A DNA stretch of 64,000 nt. It comes from MA-ANB-1 sp041751055 (lineage in GTDB: Bacteria > Actinomycetota > Acidimicrobiia > Spongiisociales > ZC4RG35). Under the pieces are notes generated by a model. That model was not told the DNA's origin. It made no database searches and saw only the letters and a list, made by a program, of their open reading frames with translations. The position numbers and the translations under genes were made by a program. The stretch is from NCBI GenBank assembly GCA_041751055.1, contig JBGSYD010000001.1:1-64000 (forward strand), given 5' to 3'. This document shows, in pieces, positions 1 to 7,000 of the stretch. Each line of letters starts with the position of its first letter. Within the stretch, counting starts at the first letter, position 1.

Positions 1-253
1 CGAACTCCTTCTCGATCGCATATTCGAGCACGTCTGGTGTTGCGCCGAACCCCCTACGGTCGACAGCGAAGGTCGTCATATTCGGGTTGAGTTCAGCCAC
101 GAGGGCCGCGAATGTTCCGTGATCGTTCATCGACCCGTGGATCATGACCAGTGGTGGTCCCTGTCCTGAGATCCAAACGGCGATTGGAGTTCCATCGCTC
201 GACCGAACATGAAAACTCGGAGACGGATCCTCAGATCGCTTCAGCTGTTCCAT
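1..253 (-). CDS. alpha/beta hydrolase, N-terminal part (cut by window edge)
   Basis: Only the first 84 codons are present; the gene runs off the left edge. The frame opens with ATG (MEQLKRSEDPSP) and shows the start of an alpha/beta-hydrolase fold: a first strand containing TPIAVWISG, the oxyanion-hole strand PPLVMIHGSMNDHGTF, and the following strand TTFAVDRRGFGATPD. This is the usual order for small serine hydrolases and esterases. The nucleophile elbow and the Asp/His lie outside the window, so activity and substrate cannot be judged. It lies on the same strand as the ArsR/SRPBCC pair just upstream, 73 bases away, and may be the third gene of that unit. The fold is well supported, the substrate is unknown. 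Confidence 0.75.
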   Translation of the reverse strand, partial: MEQLKRSEDPSPSFHVRSSDGTPIAVWISGQGPPLVMIHGSMNDHGTFAALVAELNPNMTTFAVDRRGFGATPDVLEYAIEKEF

Positions 254-326
254 AAGCTCACATCGATCGGGCGCCCGTGAGAGGTTGCTCAGGCGGGAAT
301 GTAGTCCTCGGGCCGCAGCGACCGCA

Positions 327-755
327 CTAGCTCGGACCCATGTCCTCTCCAGGGTCGCCTCCGGCGGCGACCACCGCGAGACGCGGGAGATAGTGGGTCC
401 ATCCCATTCGCTGTGCGGGCGCCTCATCGTCGGGCACAGACCGGTGGGTTAGGACCAGCCGGGTGCCATCACCTTCGGCGTTGAGGACAACCTCGACTGT
501 TGTCGAGCCGGGTGGAATCCCGGGGCGATCCAACCAACCCCAGGTGAAGACGACCTTCTCGTCAGGTATCAGCTCGACGAATTGGCCCCGGGCGTTCATG
601 CCATTCCCCATCACCAGGGCAAAGATGCCACCGGGTCGGGCGTCGAGGCTGGCATCCACACCTTGCCAGAGCTTCCACTTGTCGGACTCGGTGAGGTAGC
701 GGTAGACGGTCGAGGGTGGTGCGGCGATGGCCTGTTCGAGGACAATCTCGGTCAC
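327..755 (-). CDS. SRPBCC (AHSA1-type) domain protein
   Basis: A 142-residue protein of the START/Bet v1-like SRPBCC superfamily, AHSA1 branch. Visible hallmarks are an N-terminal strand with IAAPPSTVYRYLTE, a W-rich stretch (DKWKLWQG), the G-G-x-F hairpin (RPGGIFALVMGNG) and the typical 'VVFTWGWLD...STTVEVVL' strands. I start it at the GTG at 753-755, which overlaps the stop of the upstream ArsR gene (GTGA); a longer frame exists upstream but adds a basic non-family tail. ArsR-SRPBCC pairs are common in actinomycetes, and the SRPBCC protein probably binds a small hydrophobic ligand in the cytoplasm. No ligand can be assigned. Confidence 0.85.
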   Translation of the reverse strand: MTEIVLEQAIAAPPSTVYRYLTESDKWKLWQGVDASLDARPGGIFALVMGNGMNARGQFVELIPDEKVVFTWGWLDRPGIPPGSTTVEVVLNAEGDGTRLVLTHRSVPDDEAPAQRMGWTHYLPRLAVVAAGGDPGEDMGPS

Positions 756-1057
756 TTGCCACCACCTTCCGCCTTTTCGATCTCCGTGGCGAGGTTGGCG
801 AGTGTGTCTCCCCACATGGTCTCGAGGACCCCACGGAACGGGCCCAACACATCCTGGTCGGCCCGGTAGAACCTTCTGTTGCCCTCTTTGCGAACGCTGA
901 CCAGATTGGCTTCTCGCATGATCGCGAGGTGCTGGGATATGGCCCCGAAGGTCACGTCGAATTGAGCTGCGATGTCAGCGGCGGCCAGCTCCTGATCCCA
1001 TATCAGTGAGAGGATCTGTCTCCGACGAGGTTCAGCGATGATCTGTAAGGTGTCCAC
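752..1057 (-). CDS. ArsR-family winged-helix repressor
   Basis: A 101-residue ArsR/SmtB-type transcription regulator. The winged-helix core is plain: AEPRRRQILSLIWDQELAAADIAAQF, then the recognition helix TFGAISQHLAIMREANLVSVRKEGNRRFYRAD. There is no CxC metal site in the alpha-3 helix, so it is probably one of the non-metal ArsR proteins that sense through a partner or a ligand. It is translationally coupled to the SRPBCC gene downstream and divergent from a YCII-domain gene. The shared 82-base gap carries an inverted repeat that is a plausible operator. Confidence 0.9.
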   Translation of the reverse strand: MDTLQIIAEPRRRQILSLIWDQELAAADIAAQFDVTFGAISQHLAIMREANLVSVRKEGNRRFYRADQDVLGPFRGVLETMWGDTLANLATEIEKAEGGGK

Positions 1058-1063
1058 GGGACT

Positions 1064-1121
1064 CTATTTTAGTCACTGTTGAAATACTTTCGACAAATGG
1101 ATATAGTCCAGACTGAAATAG
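1064..1121. promoter_or_regulatory. inverted repeat in the ArsR/YCII divergent promoter (candidate operator)
   Basis: The arms CTATTTTAGTC (1064-1074) and GACTGAAATAG (1111-1121) are inverted copies with one mismatch over 11 bases, flanking an AT-rich core in the gap between the divergent ArsR and YCII genes. The position fits autoregulation by the ArsR protein. The 36-base spacing is wider than a single ArsR dimer site, so the arms may be two separate half-sites or the match may be fortuitous. Confidence 0.4.
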
Positions 1122-1139
1122 ATCGCATAAGGAGGCGAC

Positions 1140-1475
1140 ATGTCGAAGTACATCATGATCTACAAAGGCGAGGCCACAGACACCTCGGACATGACAGAGG
1201 AGCAGGCTGCAGCAGTCATGGAGAAGTGGGGAGTCTGGATGGGAAAGGTCGGCTCGGCGATGGTCGATGTCGGCACACCATTTGGCCCCGGAATCTCAGT
1301 CGTCGACAACGGCACCACCGGGTCACCCGTTTCGCTGTCTGGCTACTCGATCGTCGAGGCCTCCGACCTTGCCGGCGCCCAGGCGCTTGCGGATGGGCAC
1401 CCGTACCTCAGTGACGGTCAGGGCAACTTCGCCATCGAGATCTACGAGATGATGCCGGTCCCCTTCGAGGACTGA
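1140..1475 (+). CDS. YCII-related domain protein
   Basis: A 111-residue protein of the YCII/DGPF family. It opens MSKYIMIYKGEA, has the acidic helix EEQAAAVMEKWGVWMGKVG, the 'GPG...SGYSIVEASDLAGAQALADGHPYL' core and ends in IEIYEMMPV. A strong ribosome site (AAGGAGG) precedes the ATG. Members form dimeric ferredoxin-like folds and are often adjacent to ArsR/SRPBCC or ECF-sigma genes; biochemical roles are mostly unknown. The divergent ArsR gene probably controls it. Confidence 0.88.
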   Translation: MSKYIMIYKGEATDTSDMTEEQAAAVMEKWGVWMGKVGSAMVDVGTPFGPGISVVDNGTTGSPVSLSGYSIVEASDLAGAQALADGHPYLSDGQGNFAIEIYEMMPVPFED

Positions 1476-1581
1476 CCGCACTCAAAACCCACATCCTGAC
1501 AACCCAACAGTCGGTTCCGGTTCTCCAATAATTTCTCGAATGGGGTCGGAACCGATCGCATCTCGACAACGTCGAAATGCG

Positions 1582-2070
1582 ATGAGACACACCAAGGTCA
1601 GTCTCTCCAGAATCGGTTGGTTGACTGTCGCCACACTCCTCACATTTGCCGCGTGCGACCCTGGGGCGACATCGGCGACAGTGCGCCTGAGTGGATTCGT
1701 ATTCAGCGATATCACGACAGATCTTGCCTGTGACGAGTACACGGATCCGAGCCAACGTCCTGAAGAGCTCTCCGGCATAGAGCTACTTTTCGAGGACGCC
1801 GAAGGAAACTCCCTCGGGACGACGACGACCGGAGCCCTGGAGAGACAAGATCTGGATTACGGCTGCAGGTTCTCGGCCGCCTACGAGATCGTCCTCGACC
1901 GGGCCGAGTCCTTCACGGTCGACTTCGACCCACCCGAGCCGCGCAATTTCGGGGGCTTGTACTACGACGGTGCCAACACCTTGGAAGGCCAGACGGTCGA
2001 TTACCAGACGATTGTGGACAACGGCCTGACCTGGAATTTCGAGGCACCGCCGCAATGGGTCACCCCATAG
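1582..2070 (+). CDS. secreted lipoprotein of unknown function
   Basis: A 162-residue protein with a clear lipoprotein signal: a basic n-region (MRHTKVSLSRIG), a hydrophobic stretch WLTVATLLTF and the lipobox F-A-A-C with Cys25. The mature part reads as a beta-rich domain (ATVRLSGFVFSD..., an 'ELLFEDAEGNSLG' strand, paired Cys in LACDEYTDP and DYGCRF), perhaps carboxypeptidase-regulatory or transthyretin-like. I chose the ATG at 1582 over the upstream in-frame start because it gives a normal signal peptide. No family was recognised with confidence. It is expected to be anchored on the outer face of the cytoplasmic membrane. Confidence 0.65.
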   Translation: MRHTKVSLSRIGWLTVATLLTFAACDPGATSATVRLSGFVFSDITTDLACDEYTDPSQRPEELSGIELLFEDAEGNSLGTTTTGALERQDLDYGCRFSAAYEIVLDRAESFTVDFDPPEPRNFGGLYYDGANTLEGQTVDYQTIVDNGLTWNFEAPPQWVTP

Positions 2071-2072
2071 GC

Positions 2073-2492
2073 TTACAGCGCTCGCATCCGGTTCCCACGG
2101 GCGTTGTGCTCTACTTCGGCGAGGCCTAAGGCTTCGAGCACCGGCGGGGCATAGTTGCCTACGCGGCCGCGTAGGCCCTTCTTGAGCCCGTACCAACCAC
2201 CGATCGGGTTGTCGCTCGATCGGGCCCATGCCTCGACTGTCCCGTCGGCCGCCGGCTTCTGCTCATCGGCGTTGCCGAGTGGCACCCAGTCGCCCTGGTC
2301 CTTCAACCACTTGTGCAGGTCCTCGACGATGCGTAGGTGGTAGTGCAGGATCGTCTTCCCGACGGTGCACACCAGAACCGGGGGGTCGTTCGTCTCGTCT
2401 CTGTGCATGAGGATCTCTGATCCGAGGCTGGGCGTCTTGAGGACCCAGGGGTCCGACTCCGTCCCCTTTCCCGAAAATGGTGCGGCGGTCAT
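2073..2492 (-). CDS. conserved-looking hypothetical protein, 139 aa
   Basis: A soluble 139-residue protein (starts MTAAPFSGKGTESDPWVLKT) with a central stretch containing VLVCTVGKTILHYHLRIVEDLHKWLKDQGDWVPLG and a C-terminal Gly/Arg-rich 'GGWYGLKKGLRGRVGNYAPPVLEALGLAEVEHN'. The composition and the helix-strand pattern look like a real folded protein. I do not recognise the family. It is divergent from the SRPBCC-ArsR-SRPBCC operon and shares with it a promoter region that holds an 18-base palindrome, so the same ArsR may control it. Confidence 0.65.
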   Translation of the reverse strand: MTAAPFSGKGTESDPWVLKTPSLGSEILMHRDETNDPPVLVCTVGKTILHYHLRIVEDLHKWLKDQGDWVPLGNADEQKPAADGTVEAWARSSDNPIGGWYGLKKGLRGRVGNYAPPVLEALGLAEVEHNARGNRMRAL

Positions 2493-2514
2493 TTGGTGCT
2501 CCTCTCAGCAGGTC

Positions 2515-2532
2515 CGTAACTTTTTTGTTACG
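2515..2532. promoter_or_regulatory. perfect palindrome, candidate ArsR operator
   Basis: CGTAACTTTTTTGTTACG is an inverted repeat with 6-base arms around a T6 core, in the 71-base gap between the hypothetical gene (minus) and the SRPBCC-ArsR-AHSA1 operon (plus). Its size and symmetry suit a winged-helix dimer, and the ArsR gene of this operon is the obvious partner. The assignment is inferred from position. Confidence 0.55.
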
Positions 2533-2563
2533 CTAGCACCCAAGCAACGAGAAGGATCGAGGA

Positions 2564-2992
2564 GTGACCACATATTCAGTTACCCGCAAAGTGAACGCCA
2601 AACCCCAGGTGATCTGGGATCTACTCACGGACGCGTCGAAATATCCTGAGTGGAACCCGGCAGTTCTAGGGATCGATGGCGAGATCAGTGACGGAAACAA
2701 AATCCAGCTGACTTCGATCGTCAACCCCGATCGCAAATTCAAGCTCAACGTAAGCCGAGTGGATGCCCCCAAATCGATGGTCTGGTGGGACGGGATGCCG
2801 CTTGGCCTCTTCAAAGGAGTCCGAACTTTCAGATTGACCCCCCAGCCAGACGGTGTGACCGAGTTTTCGATGGAGGAGGTCTACTCCGGTCTGATGGCGC
2901 CACTCATCACCAAGTCGATCCCCGACATGACGGAGTCGTTCGAGACTTTCGCTGACGGTCTGAAAGCCGAGGCGGAGAAACGTGCCGGCTGA
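2564..2992 (+). CDS. SRPBCC family protein
   Basis: A 142-residue START-like protein: TYSVTRKVNAKPQVIWDLLTDASKYPEWNPAV is the classic first strand and helices of polyketide-cyclase/SRPBCC proteins, followed by alternating strands (NKIQLTSIVNP, RTFRLTPQPDGVTEFSMEEVYSG) and a long C-terminal helix (MTESFETFADGLKAEAEKRAG). GTG start at 2564 with GGAG close upstream. It overlaps the ArsR gene behind it by 11 bases, making the first gene of a three-gene unit SRPBCC-ArsR-AHSA1. Ligand unknown. Confidence 0.88.
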   Translation: MTTYSVTRKVNAKPQVIWDLLTDASKYPEWNPAVLGIDGEISDGNKIQLTSIVNPDRKFKLNVSRVDAPKSMVWWDGMPLGLFKGVRTFRLTPQPDGVTEFSMEEVYSGLMAPLITKSIPDMTESFETFADGLKAEAEKRAG

Positions 2993-3305
2993 GAGCCTTG
3001 GACATGATCCGTTTGCAGCCCTAGGCGATGAGCACCGGCGTGCCATCGTCGAGTCATTGGCTAACGGCGAGATGTCGGTTGCGGAAATCGCCAGTGAACT
3101 GCCAATCAGCCGGCCTGCAGTTTCCCGCCATCTCAAGCTCTTGAAAGACGCCGGCCTCGTCGTCGACCGGGCGGAAGGGAACCGACGTGTCTACAGCCTG
3201 CACAGTGAAGGGGTGGAAGCGATCCGGTCATACATGTCCGAGGTGTGGGGTCAGGCATTGGCCCGCTTCCGCATCGCTGCCGAGAACACTCCCGAAGAAT
3301 CGTGA
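2982..3305 (+). CDS. ArsR-family winged-helix repressor
   Basis: A 107-residue ArsR-type regulator with the sequence block DPFAALGDEHRRAIVESLANGEMSVAEIASELPISRPAVSRHLKLLKDAGLVVDRAEGNRRVYSLH, a full winged helix. No metal-binding CxC is present. It sits between two SRPBCC-type genes with overlaps on both sides (GTG start inside the upstream gene, GTGA overlap downstream), so all three are probably made together. The perfect palindrome at 2515-2532 is a likely autoregulatory site. Confidence 0.92.
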   Translation: MPAESLGHDPFAALGDEHRRAIVESLANGEMSVAEIASELPISRPAVSRHLKLLKDAGLVVDRAEGNRRVYSLHSEGVEAIRSYMSEVWGQALARFRIAAENTPEES

Positions 3306-3739
3306 CGCCTCCGATCGTTGTCGAGTTTGACGCTTCTTGCTCGCCGGCTCACGCGTTCAACGTCTGGACGAGTCGTCCCCAGATGTGGTGGCCGAAGACG
3401 CACACCGTCAGTCAGGACCAGGTTCGCGACATCGTTTTCGAACCTTTCGAAGGGGGGCGCATCTTCGAGCGCGATGCAAACGGTGTCGAACATCTTTGGG
3501 GCGAGATCGTGGTTTGGGACCCACCACATCGCGTTGACTATCTGTGGCACATCTTCTTCGAGCCCAAAGATGCGACGGACATCTCGGTCACGTTCACGCC
3601 GTCTGAGACCGGGGTCCACGTGAAGCTCGTGCAGTCGGGTTTCGACCGTCTCCCGGTAGACATCGGCTCCGGGCGACGCGATCGGGTCGAAGGGGTCTGG
3701 GGAGAGATAACCGGCCTGTATCGCGAGGCATTGGTCTAG
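3302..3739 (+). CDS. AHSA1/SRPBCC domain protein
   Basis: A 145-residue AHSA1-like protein starting at the GTG that overlaps the ArsR stop (GTGA). Signature parts: VVEFDASCSPAHAFNVWTSRPQMWWPKTHTV, the PFEGGRIFERDANGVEHLWGEIVVWDPPHRVDYLWH hairpin and a C-terminal helix with GVWGEITGLYREAL. The 'E.WGEI..W.PP.R......W' pattern is typical of the branch paired with ArsR regulators. It is immediately followed by the first copy of a dispersed repeat. Function is probably small-molecule binding linked to the repressor; no substrate can be named. Confidence 0.9.
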   Translation: MTPPIVVEFDASCSPAHAFNVWTSRPQMWWPKTHTVSQDQVRDIVFEPFEGGRIFERDANGVEHLWGEIVVWDPPHRVDYLWHIFFEPKDATDISVTFTPSETGVHVKLVQSGFDRLPVDIGSGRRDRVEGVWGEITGLYREALV

Positions 3740-3740
3740 C

Positions 3741-3916
3741 TCGGTCGCGTCGCACGCCCCACCGTCGTTGGGATCTTGCCACCCTCCCTCCGCCCCTGGG
3801 GCCGGAGTACTCGGGAACCCCAAAGGCGTTCCTTGCCGCAAGCGGAGGGAGAGTGGGAACGCTTCGCGTTCCTTGGGAGTTGCTCCTCAACTCCACGAAG
3901 GCGGAGGGAGAGTGTG
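3741..3916 (+). repeat. dispersed palindromic repeat, family A, copy 1
   Basis: Non-coding element sharing long stretches with 6761-6944 and, inverted, 29546-29731. Common modules are 'GTTGGGATCTTGCCACC', CCTCCCTCCG with its inverted partner CGGAGGGAG, a GC-rich hairpin ending CCGGAGTACTC, and a hairpin with arms GGAGTTG/CAACTCC. In this copy the GGAGTTG hairpin lies after the CGGAGGGAG module, whereas in the other two copies it lies before the core, so modules are shuffled. A further hairpin GGAACGC-ttc-GCGTTCC is specific to this copy. Confidence 0.8.
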
Positions 3917-3945
3917 AGCGAGCGGTGGTGAGTTTTGTCGAGGCG

Positions 3946-4098
3946 TCAGGACGTGGTGGCACCTGCTTTCTCGGCGTGGGCTTGGGCCGCTTCCCTGATG
4001 CGCTCTCTTAGAGGTACCGGAGTTTCGACCTCCTCAACTTCCGCCTCCGCTTCGAGTTCTTCTACCTGGATCACCCTGATTTCAGATCCCATATCCAT
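3946..4098 (-). CDS. small acidic protein, 50 aa, downstream partner of the coiled-coil gene
   Basis: A 50-codon frame (starts MDMGSEIRVIQVEELEAEAE, ends KAGATTS). It opens with ATG 27 bases inside the end of the 265-residue gene upstream and has a good ribosome site (AAGGAGA, ten bases before the ATG). The product is almost entirely helical in character, strongly acidic in its first half (ELEAEAEVEEVE) and amphipathic in its second (LRERIREAAQAHAEKA), which suggests a partner-binding helix. No family was recognised. The overlap and the Shine-Dalgarno sequence argue for a real co-translated gene. Confidence 0.55.
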   Translation of the reverse strand: MDMGSEIRVIQVEELEAEAEVEEVETPVPLRERIREAAQAHAEKAGATTS

Positions 4099-4868
4099 GT
4101 TTCGTGATTCTCCTTCCATTGTTCGAGATAGCTTTGGGGAAGTGGGGATGCGCGGGTTTGAAGATGCTCGATGGTTCGATCCGGCTCGGCGAACACGTCG
4201 GCGATGGCGTCCGGATCATCGGTGGCAAAGGGCTTGCCGTGGACCATGCCTCCGATGGCCAGGACGGTGGCCGCCGATGCCCGATAGCCGTGGTCGTGCT
4301 CGACAACCTTTCCCGACAAGGCCACCACTCCGACGACGGGACCCAATACTTTGAGACCCAACTCCCTCTGCAGGACCGTTATGTCTTTGGCGGCGTATAT
4401 GCCACAAGCCGGAGGGCCACATCTGCCGATCGAATGCGGTATGTCTTCGCCGTCGATGTTGTTGAGACAGCGAGCCGAAAGGGTCGGGCTCTTCCACCAG
4501 ACCTTGGCCCCATAGACCCCGCCCTTGTGCAGTACCCAAGCCCGATATCCGAGAACTGGAGCAGGTGACCACCCTTCACCTTCTCGGTCTTTGACGCGTT
4601 CCAGGATCTCGTCGAGTAGGAGCCCGCCGGCTCGACGGGCACCGCTGATCTCGGTTTGGATGGCTTCGAACTCGGTCTCGGCTTCGGCCAACTGGGCGTT
4701 GAGGTCGTCGAGACGCCGCTGCAAAGCGTGTGCTCGAGCGCGTCTTCGTGAGATGGAACGCTCGAGGCTATGGATCTGTTTGAGCTCACCTTCGATGTCG
4801 TAGCGCTGGCGGTAAATCTCCAATTCGGCCCATGAATCCGTGGGTTTTGAGTCGTTGGACCGATTCAT
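4071..4868 (-). CDS. coiled-coil protein with C-terminal CGIYA-motif domain, unknown function
   Basis: A 265-residue protein in two parts. Residues about 10-80 are a charged heptad-type coiled coil (EIYRQRYDIEGELKQIHSLE..., RALQ-like repeats). The rest is a globular domain with LGYRAWVLHKGGVYGAKVWW, then RCLN...PHS..RCGPPACGIYA, a pattern of W, Cys, His and a CGIYA box that I associate with small unassigned domains in actinomycete and phage proteins, followed by VLGPVVGVVALSGKVVEHDHGYRASAATV. The Cys/His spacing could bind a metal. It overlaps a 50-residue downstream frame. Function unknown; no signal peptide or membrane segment. Confidence 0.65.
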   Translation of the reverse strand: MNRSNDSKPTDSWAELEIYRQRYDIEGELKQIHSLERSISRRRARAHALQRRLDDLNAQLAEAETEFEAIQTEISGARRAGGLLLDEILERVKDREGEGWSPAPVLGYRAWVLHKGGVYGAKVWWKSPTLSARCLNNIDGEDIPHSIGRCGPPACGIYAAKDITVLQRELGLKVLGPVVGVVALSGKVVEHDHGYRASAATVLAIGGMVHGKPFATDDPDAIADVFAEPDRTIEHLQTRASPLPQSYLEQWKENHETWIWDLKSG

Positions 4869-5001
4869 GGTTCGATGCTAGAGCGTCGAACATACGTTCG
4901 CTAGCGGTTTTCCGGGAAGGTTTTCGCGTTGTGCCCGGGCAACGGTCGGTAGTGTGCCGGAGCCGGCTGCGTTCAGCGGTTCCGCGAAACGAAGTGAGAA
5001 G

Positions 5002-5967
5002 ATGAAAGCTGTCGTCTATGAGCGTTACGGGCCGCCCGACGTCCTCGAATTGAAGGACGTCGCGATGCCGACGGTCAAAGACGACGGTGTCCTCATCAAG
5101 GTACGAGCCGCCTCGGTTAACCGGTCTGACTGGGAGACCCTCGTCGGGACTCCGTCCTACGCCCGCGTCGGTGGGATCCTCAGGCCCAAGACCCCCATCC
5201 TCGGCTCGGACATCGCGGGGGTTGTCGAGGAGATCGGCAAAGAGGTGACCCGATTCCAGCCGGGTGATGAAGTGTTTGGGGACATCCTGTATTACGGGGC
5301 GAAAGGGTTTGCCGAATATGTTGCGGTTTCCGAGCGCGCTCCACTCGTTTCCAAGCCAGCCGGATTGAGCTTCGAAGCAGCCTCGGCATTGCCTCAGGCC
5401 GGTGTGATCGCTCTGCAGGCTTTTCGGAAGAAGGGGAGTGTGGAACCCGGGCAAAGCGTCTTGATCAATGGCGCCGGCGGTGGTGCCGGGTCGTTTGCGA
5501 TTCAAATCGCCAAGTCGTTGGGGACTCAGGTGACTGGCGTTGACCGCGCCGAGAAGTTCGACTTCATGCGATCCATGGGTGCGGACCACGTCATCGATTA
5601 CAACGCGGAGGACTACACCAAGAGCGGTAAGTACGACCTGATCCTCGACCTGGTGGCGCATCGGTCGATCTTTGCCATTAGAAGAGCGGTAGCCGCGATG
5701 GGAAAGTACTTCGTGGTTGGGGGGTCGACGACTCGTCTGATTCAGACGGCCGTCGTTGGAGGTTTGATGTCGGTGCTGGGGGACCGTCACCTCGGTGTGC
5801 TGGTGATGCAGCCAAATGGCGATGATGTGAACCAACTTGCCGACCTCGTTCTGAAGGGAGAGCTCAAGGTGCCCATCGACGGCGAGTACGACCTCTCGGA
5901 CGTGCCGAAGGCCCTCGCTCGCCTCGGCGCCGGTGAGTCCAAAGGCAAGCTCGTTATCACGATGTGA
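5002..5967 (+). CDS. zinc-independent NAD(P)-dependent alcohol dehydrogenase / quinone oxidoreductase
   Basis: A 321-residue medium-chain dehydrogenase/reductase. It starts MKAVVYERYGPPDVLELKDV, has the GroES-like domain with ILGSDIAGVVEEIGKEVTRFQPGDEVFG, and a Rossmann fold with the nucleotide-binding NGAGGGAGSFAIQIAKSLG. The catalytic-zinc Cys and the structural four-Cys zinc lobe are absent, as in the quinone-oxidoreductase branch. It ends with the usual GKLVITM strand. The ATG at 5002 was preferred to an upstream in-frame start because the family begins with MKA. Likely reduces quinones or enones with NAD(P)H in the cytoplasm; the substrate is unknown. Confidence 0.9.
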   Translation: MKAVVYERYGPPDVLELKDVAMPTVKDDGVLIKVRAASVNRSDWETLVGTPSYARVGGILRPKTPILGSDIAGVVEEIGKEVTRFQPGDEVFGDILYYGAKGFAEYVAVSERAPLVSKPAGLSFEAASALPQAGVIALQAFRKKGSVEPGQSVLINGAGGGAGSFAIQIAKSLGTQVTGVDRAEKFDFMRSMGADHVIDYNAEDYTKSGKYDLILDLVAHRSIFAIRRAVAAMGKYFVVGGSTTRLIQTAVVGGLMSVLGDRHLGVLVMQPNGDDVNQLADLVLKGELKVPIDGEYDLSDVPKALARLGAGESKGKLVITM

Positions 5968-6009
5968 GTGACGGCCGGTCCTCTCGGGCATTATTGGTAG
6001 CGTCAGACC

Positions 6010-6657
6010 ATGTCCGATTGTTGCGATCCGATTTCATACCGTCGCTTCTTCAATAGCAAGGAGGCGGAACGCCGTCTTCGCCGGTATCGCAAGAAAGGGC
6101 TCGATAAGCGAGCCCATGCCATCCTCGAATATCTGAAGACCCAGGAGATCGACGGAGCCGACGTCCTCGAAGTGGGCGGGGGAGTGGGCGACTTCCAGGT
6201 CGAGATGCTCAAGGCGGGTGTGGCCACAGCGACCAACATCGAGTTGTCGCAGGCCTACGAGGCGGCAGCCACCGGTCTGGCGGCAGACGAAGGGCTGTCG
6301 GATCGGATGGCTCGTCGGTTCGGCGATTTCGTCGAAATCCAGAGTGAGGTCGGGCCCGCGGAGATAGTCATCCTCAACCGGGTGATCTGCTGCTATCCGT
6401 TCATGGATCGGATGATGACTGCAGCTACCGGCAAAACCGTGCGATTCCTGGCTCTGGTCTATCCGCGTCAGAAATGGTTCACAAAGCTGGCCATCAGGTT
6501 AGGGAATGGATTCTGCGCCTTACGTGGAGTCGCGTTTCGGGCATTTGTCCATCCCGTGGTCGAGATCGAGCGGATCGCCACCGGTTCGGGCATGGTGGCG
6601 AAACACAAGAGCAACGATTTCATCTGGCAGGGTGTGGTGTTCGAACGCTTGTCTTGA
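6010..6657 (+). CDS. class I SAM-dependent methyltransferase
   Basis: A 215-residue methyltransferase. The SAM-binding motif I is DVLEVGGGVGDFQVEML, followed by the acidic end of strand 2 (NIELSQAYEAAA) and motif post-II GDFVEI. The N-terminus MSDCCDPISYRRFFNSKEAERRLRRYRKKGLDKRA is typical of a subgroup with an early Cys pair and resembles small-molecule methylases near Mg-protoporphyrin methyltransferase in fold, but there is no pigment-pathway context. The substrate cannot be inferred. It lies just downstream of the alcohol dehydrogenase on the same strand. Confidence 0.85.
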   Translation: MSDCCDPISYRRFFNSKEAERRLRRYRKKGLDKRAHAILEYLKTQEIDGADVLEVGGGVGDFQVEMLKAGVATATNIELSQAYEAAATGLAADEGLSDRMARRFGDFVEIQSEVGPAEIVILNRVICCYPFMDRMMTAATGKTVRFLALVYPRQKWFTKLAIRLGNGFCALRGVAFRAFVHPVVEIERIATGSGMVAKHKSNDFIWQGVVFERLS

Positions 6658-6760
6658 TTCGAGCCGCGACGCGAGCATTGACCCCGAAGTCTCAGTCCTG
6701 CTGTCTCCCGCTTGCGCCGAGGTTGGTTCCTGCACGAGCGTCAGCGAGTGGAGAGTAGGA

Positions 6761-6944
6761 GGCAACCCTGGCGGGTTGCTTGGGAGTTGCTCCGCAACTC
6801 CAGGCAAGGTTCTGGCTTGGGCGTTGGGATCGGTCGCGTCGCACCCGGGCTTCGCGGTTGGGATCTTGCCACCCTCCCTCCGGCCCCGGGGGCCGGAGTA
6901 CTCGGGAACCCCAAAGGGGTTCCTTGCCGCAAGCGGAGGGAGAG
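6761..6944 (+). repeat. dispersed palindromic repeat, family A, copy 2
   Basis: This copy fills most of the 343-base gap between the methyltransferase and the redoxin gene, and is the cleanest copy. Successive hairpins are GCAACC/GGGTTGC, GGAGTTGC-tcc-GCAACTCC, CTCCGGCCCC-g-GGGGCCGGAG and GGAACCCC-aaa-GGGGTTCC; the outer CCCTCCCTCCG pairs with CGGAGGGAG. Nothing in it reads as coding. The remainder of the gap (6658-6760) shows no further feature. Confidence 0.85.
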
Positions 6945-7000
6945 TAAGAAGCGGCTTCGCCTTTGGGGAAGGAGCGTGTTGTCCTGCTTATCCTGGGCTG

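Noticed and set aside
4786..5991. Long minus-strand open frame (401 codons) opposite the alcohol dehydrogenase
   Set aside because: It lies antisense to a complete MDR enzyme, has Arg/His-rich composition with no family features, and spans the promoter of the gene opposite.
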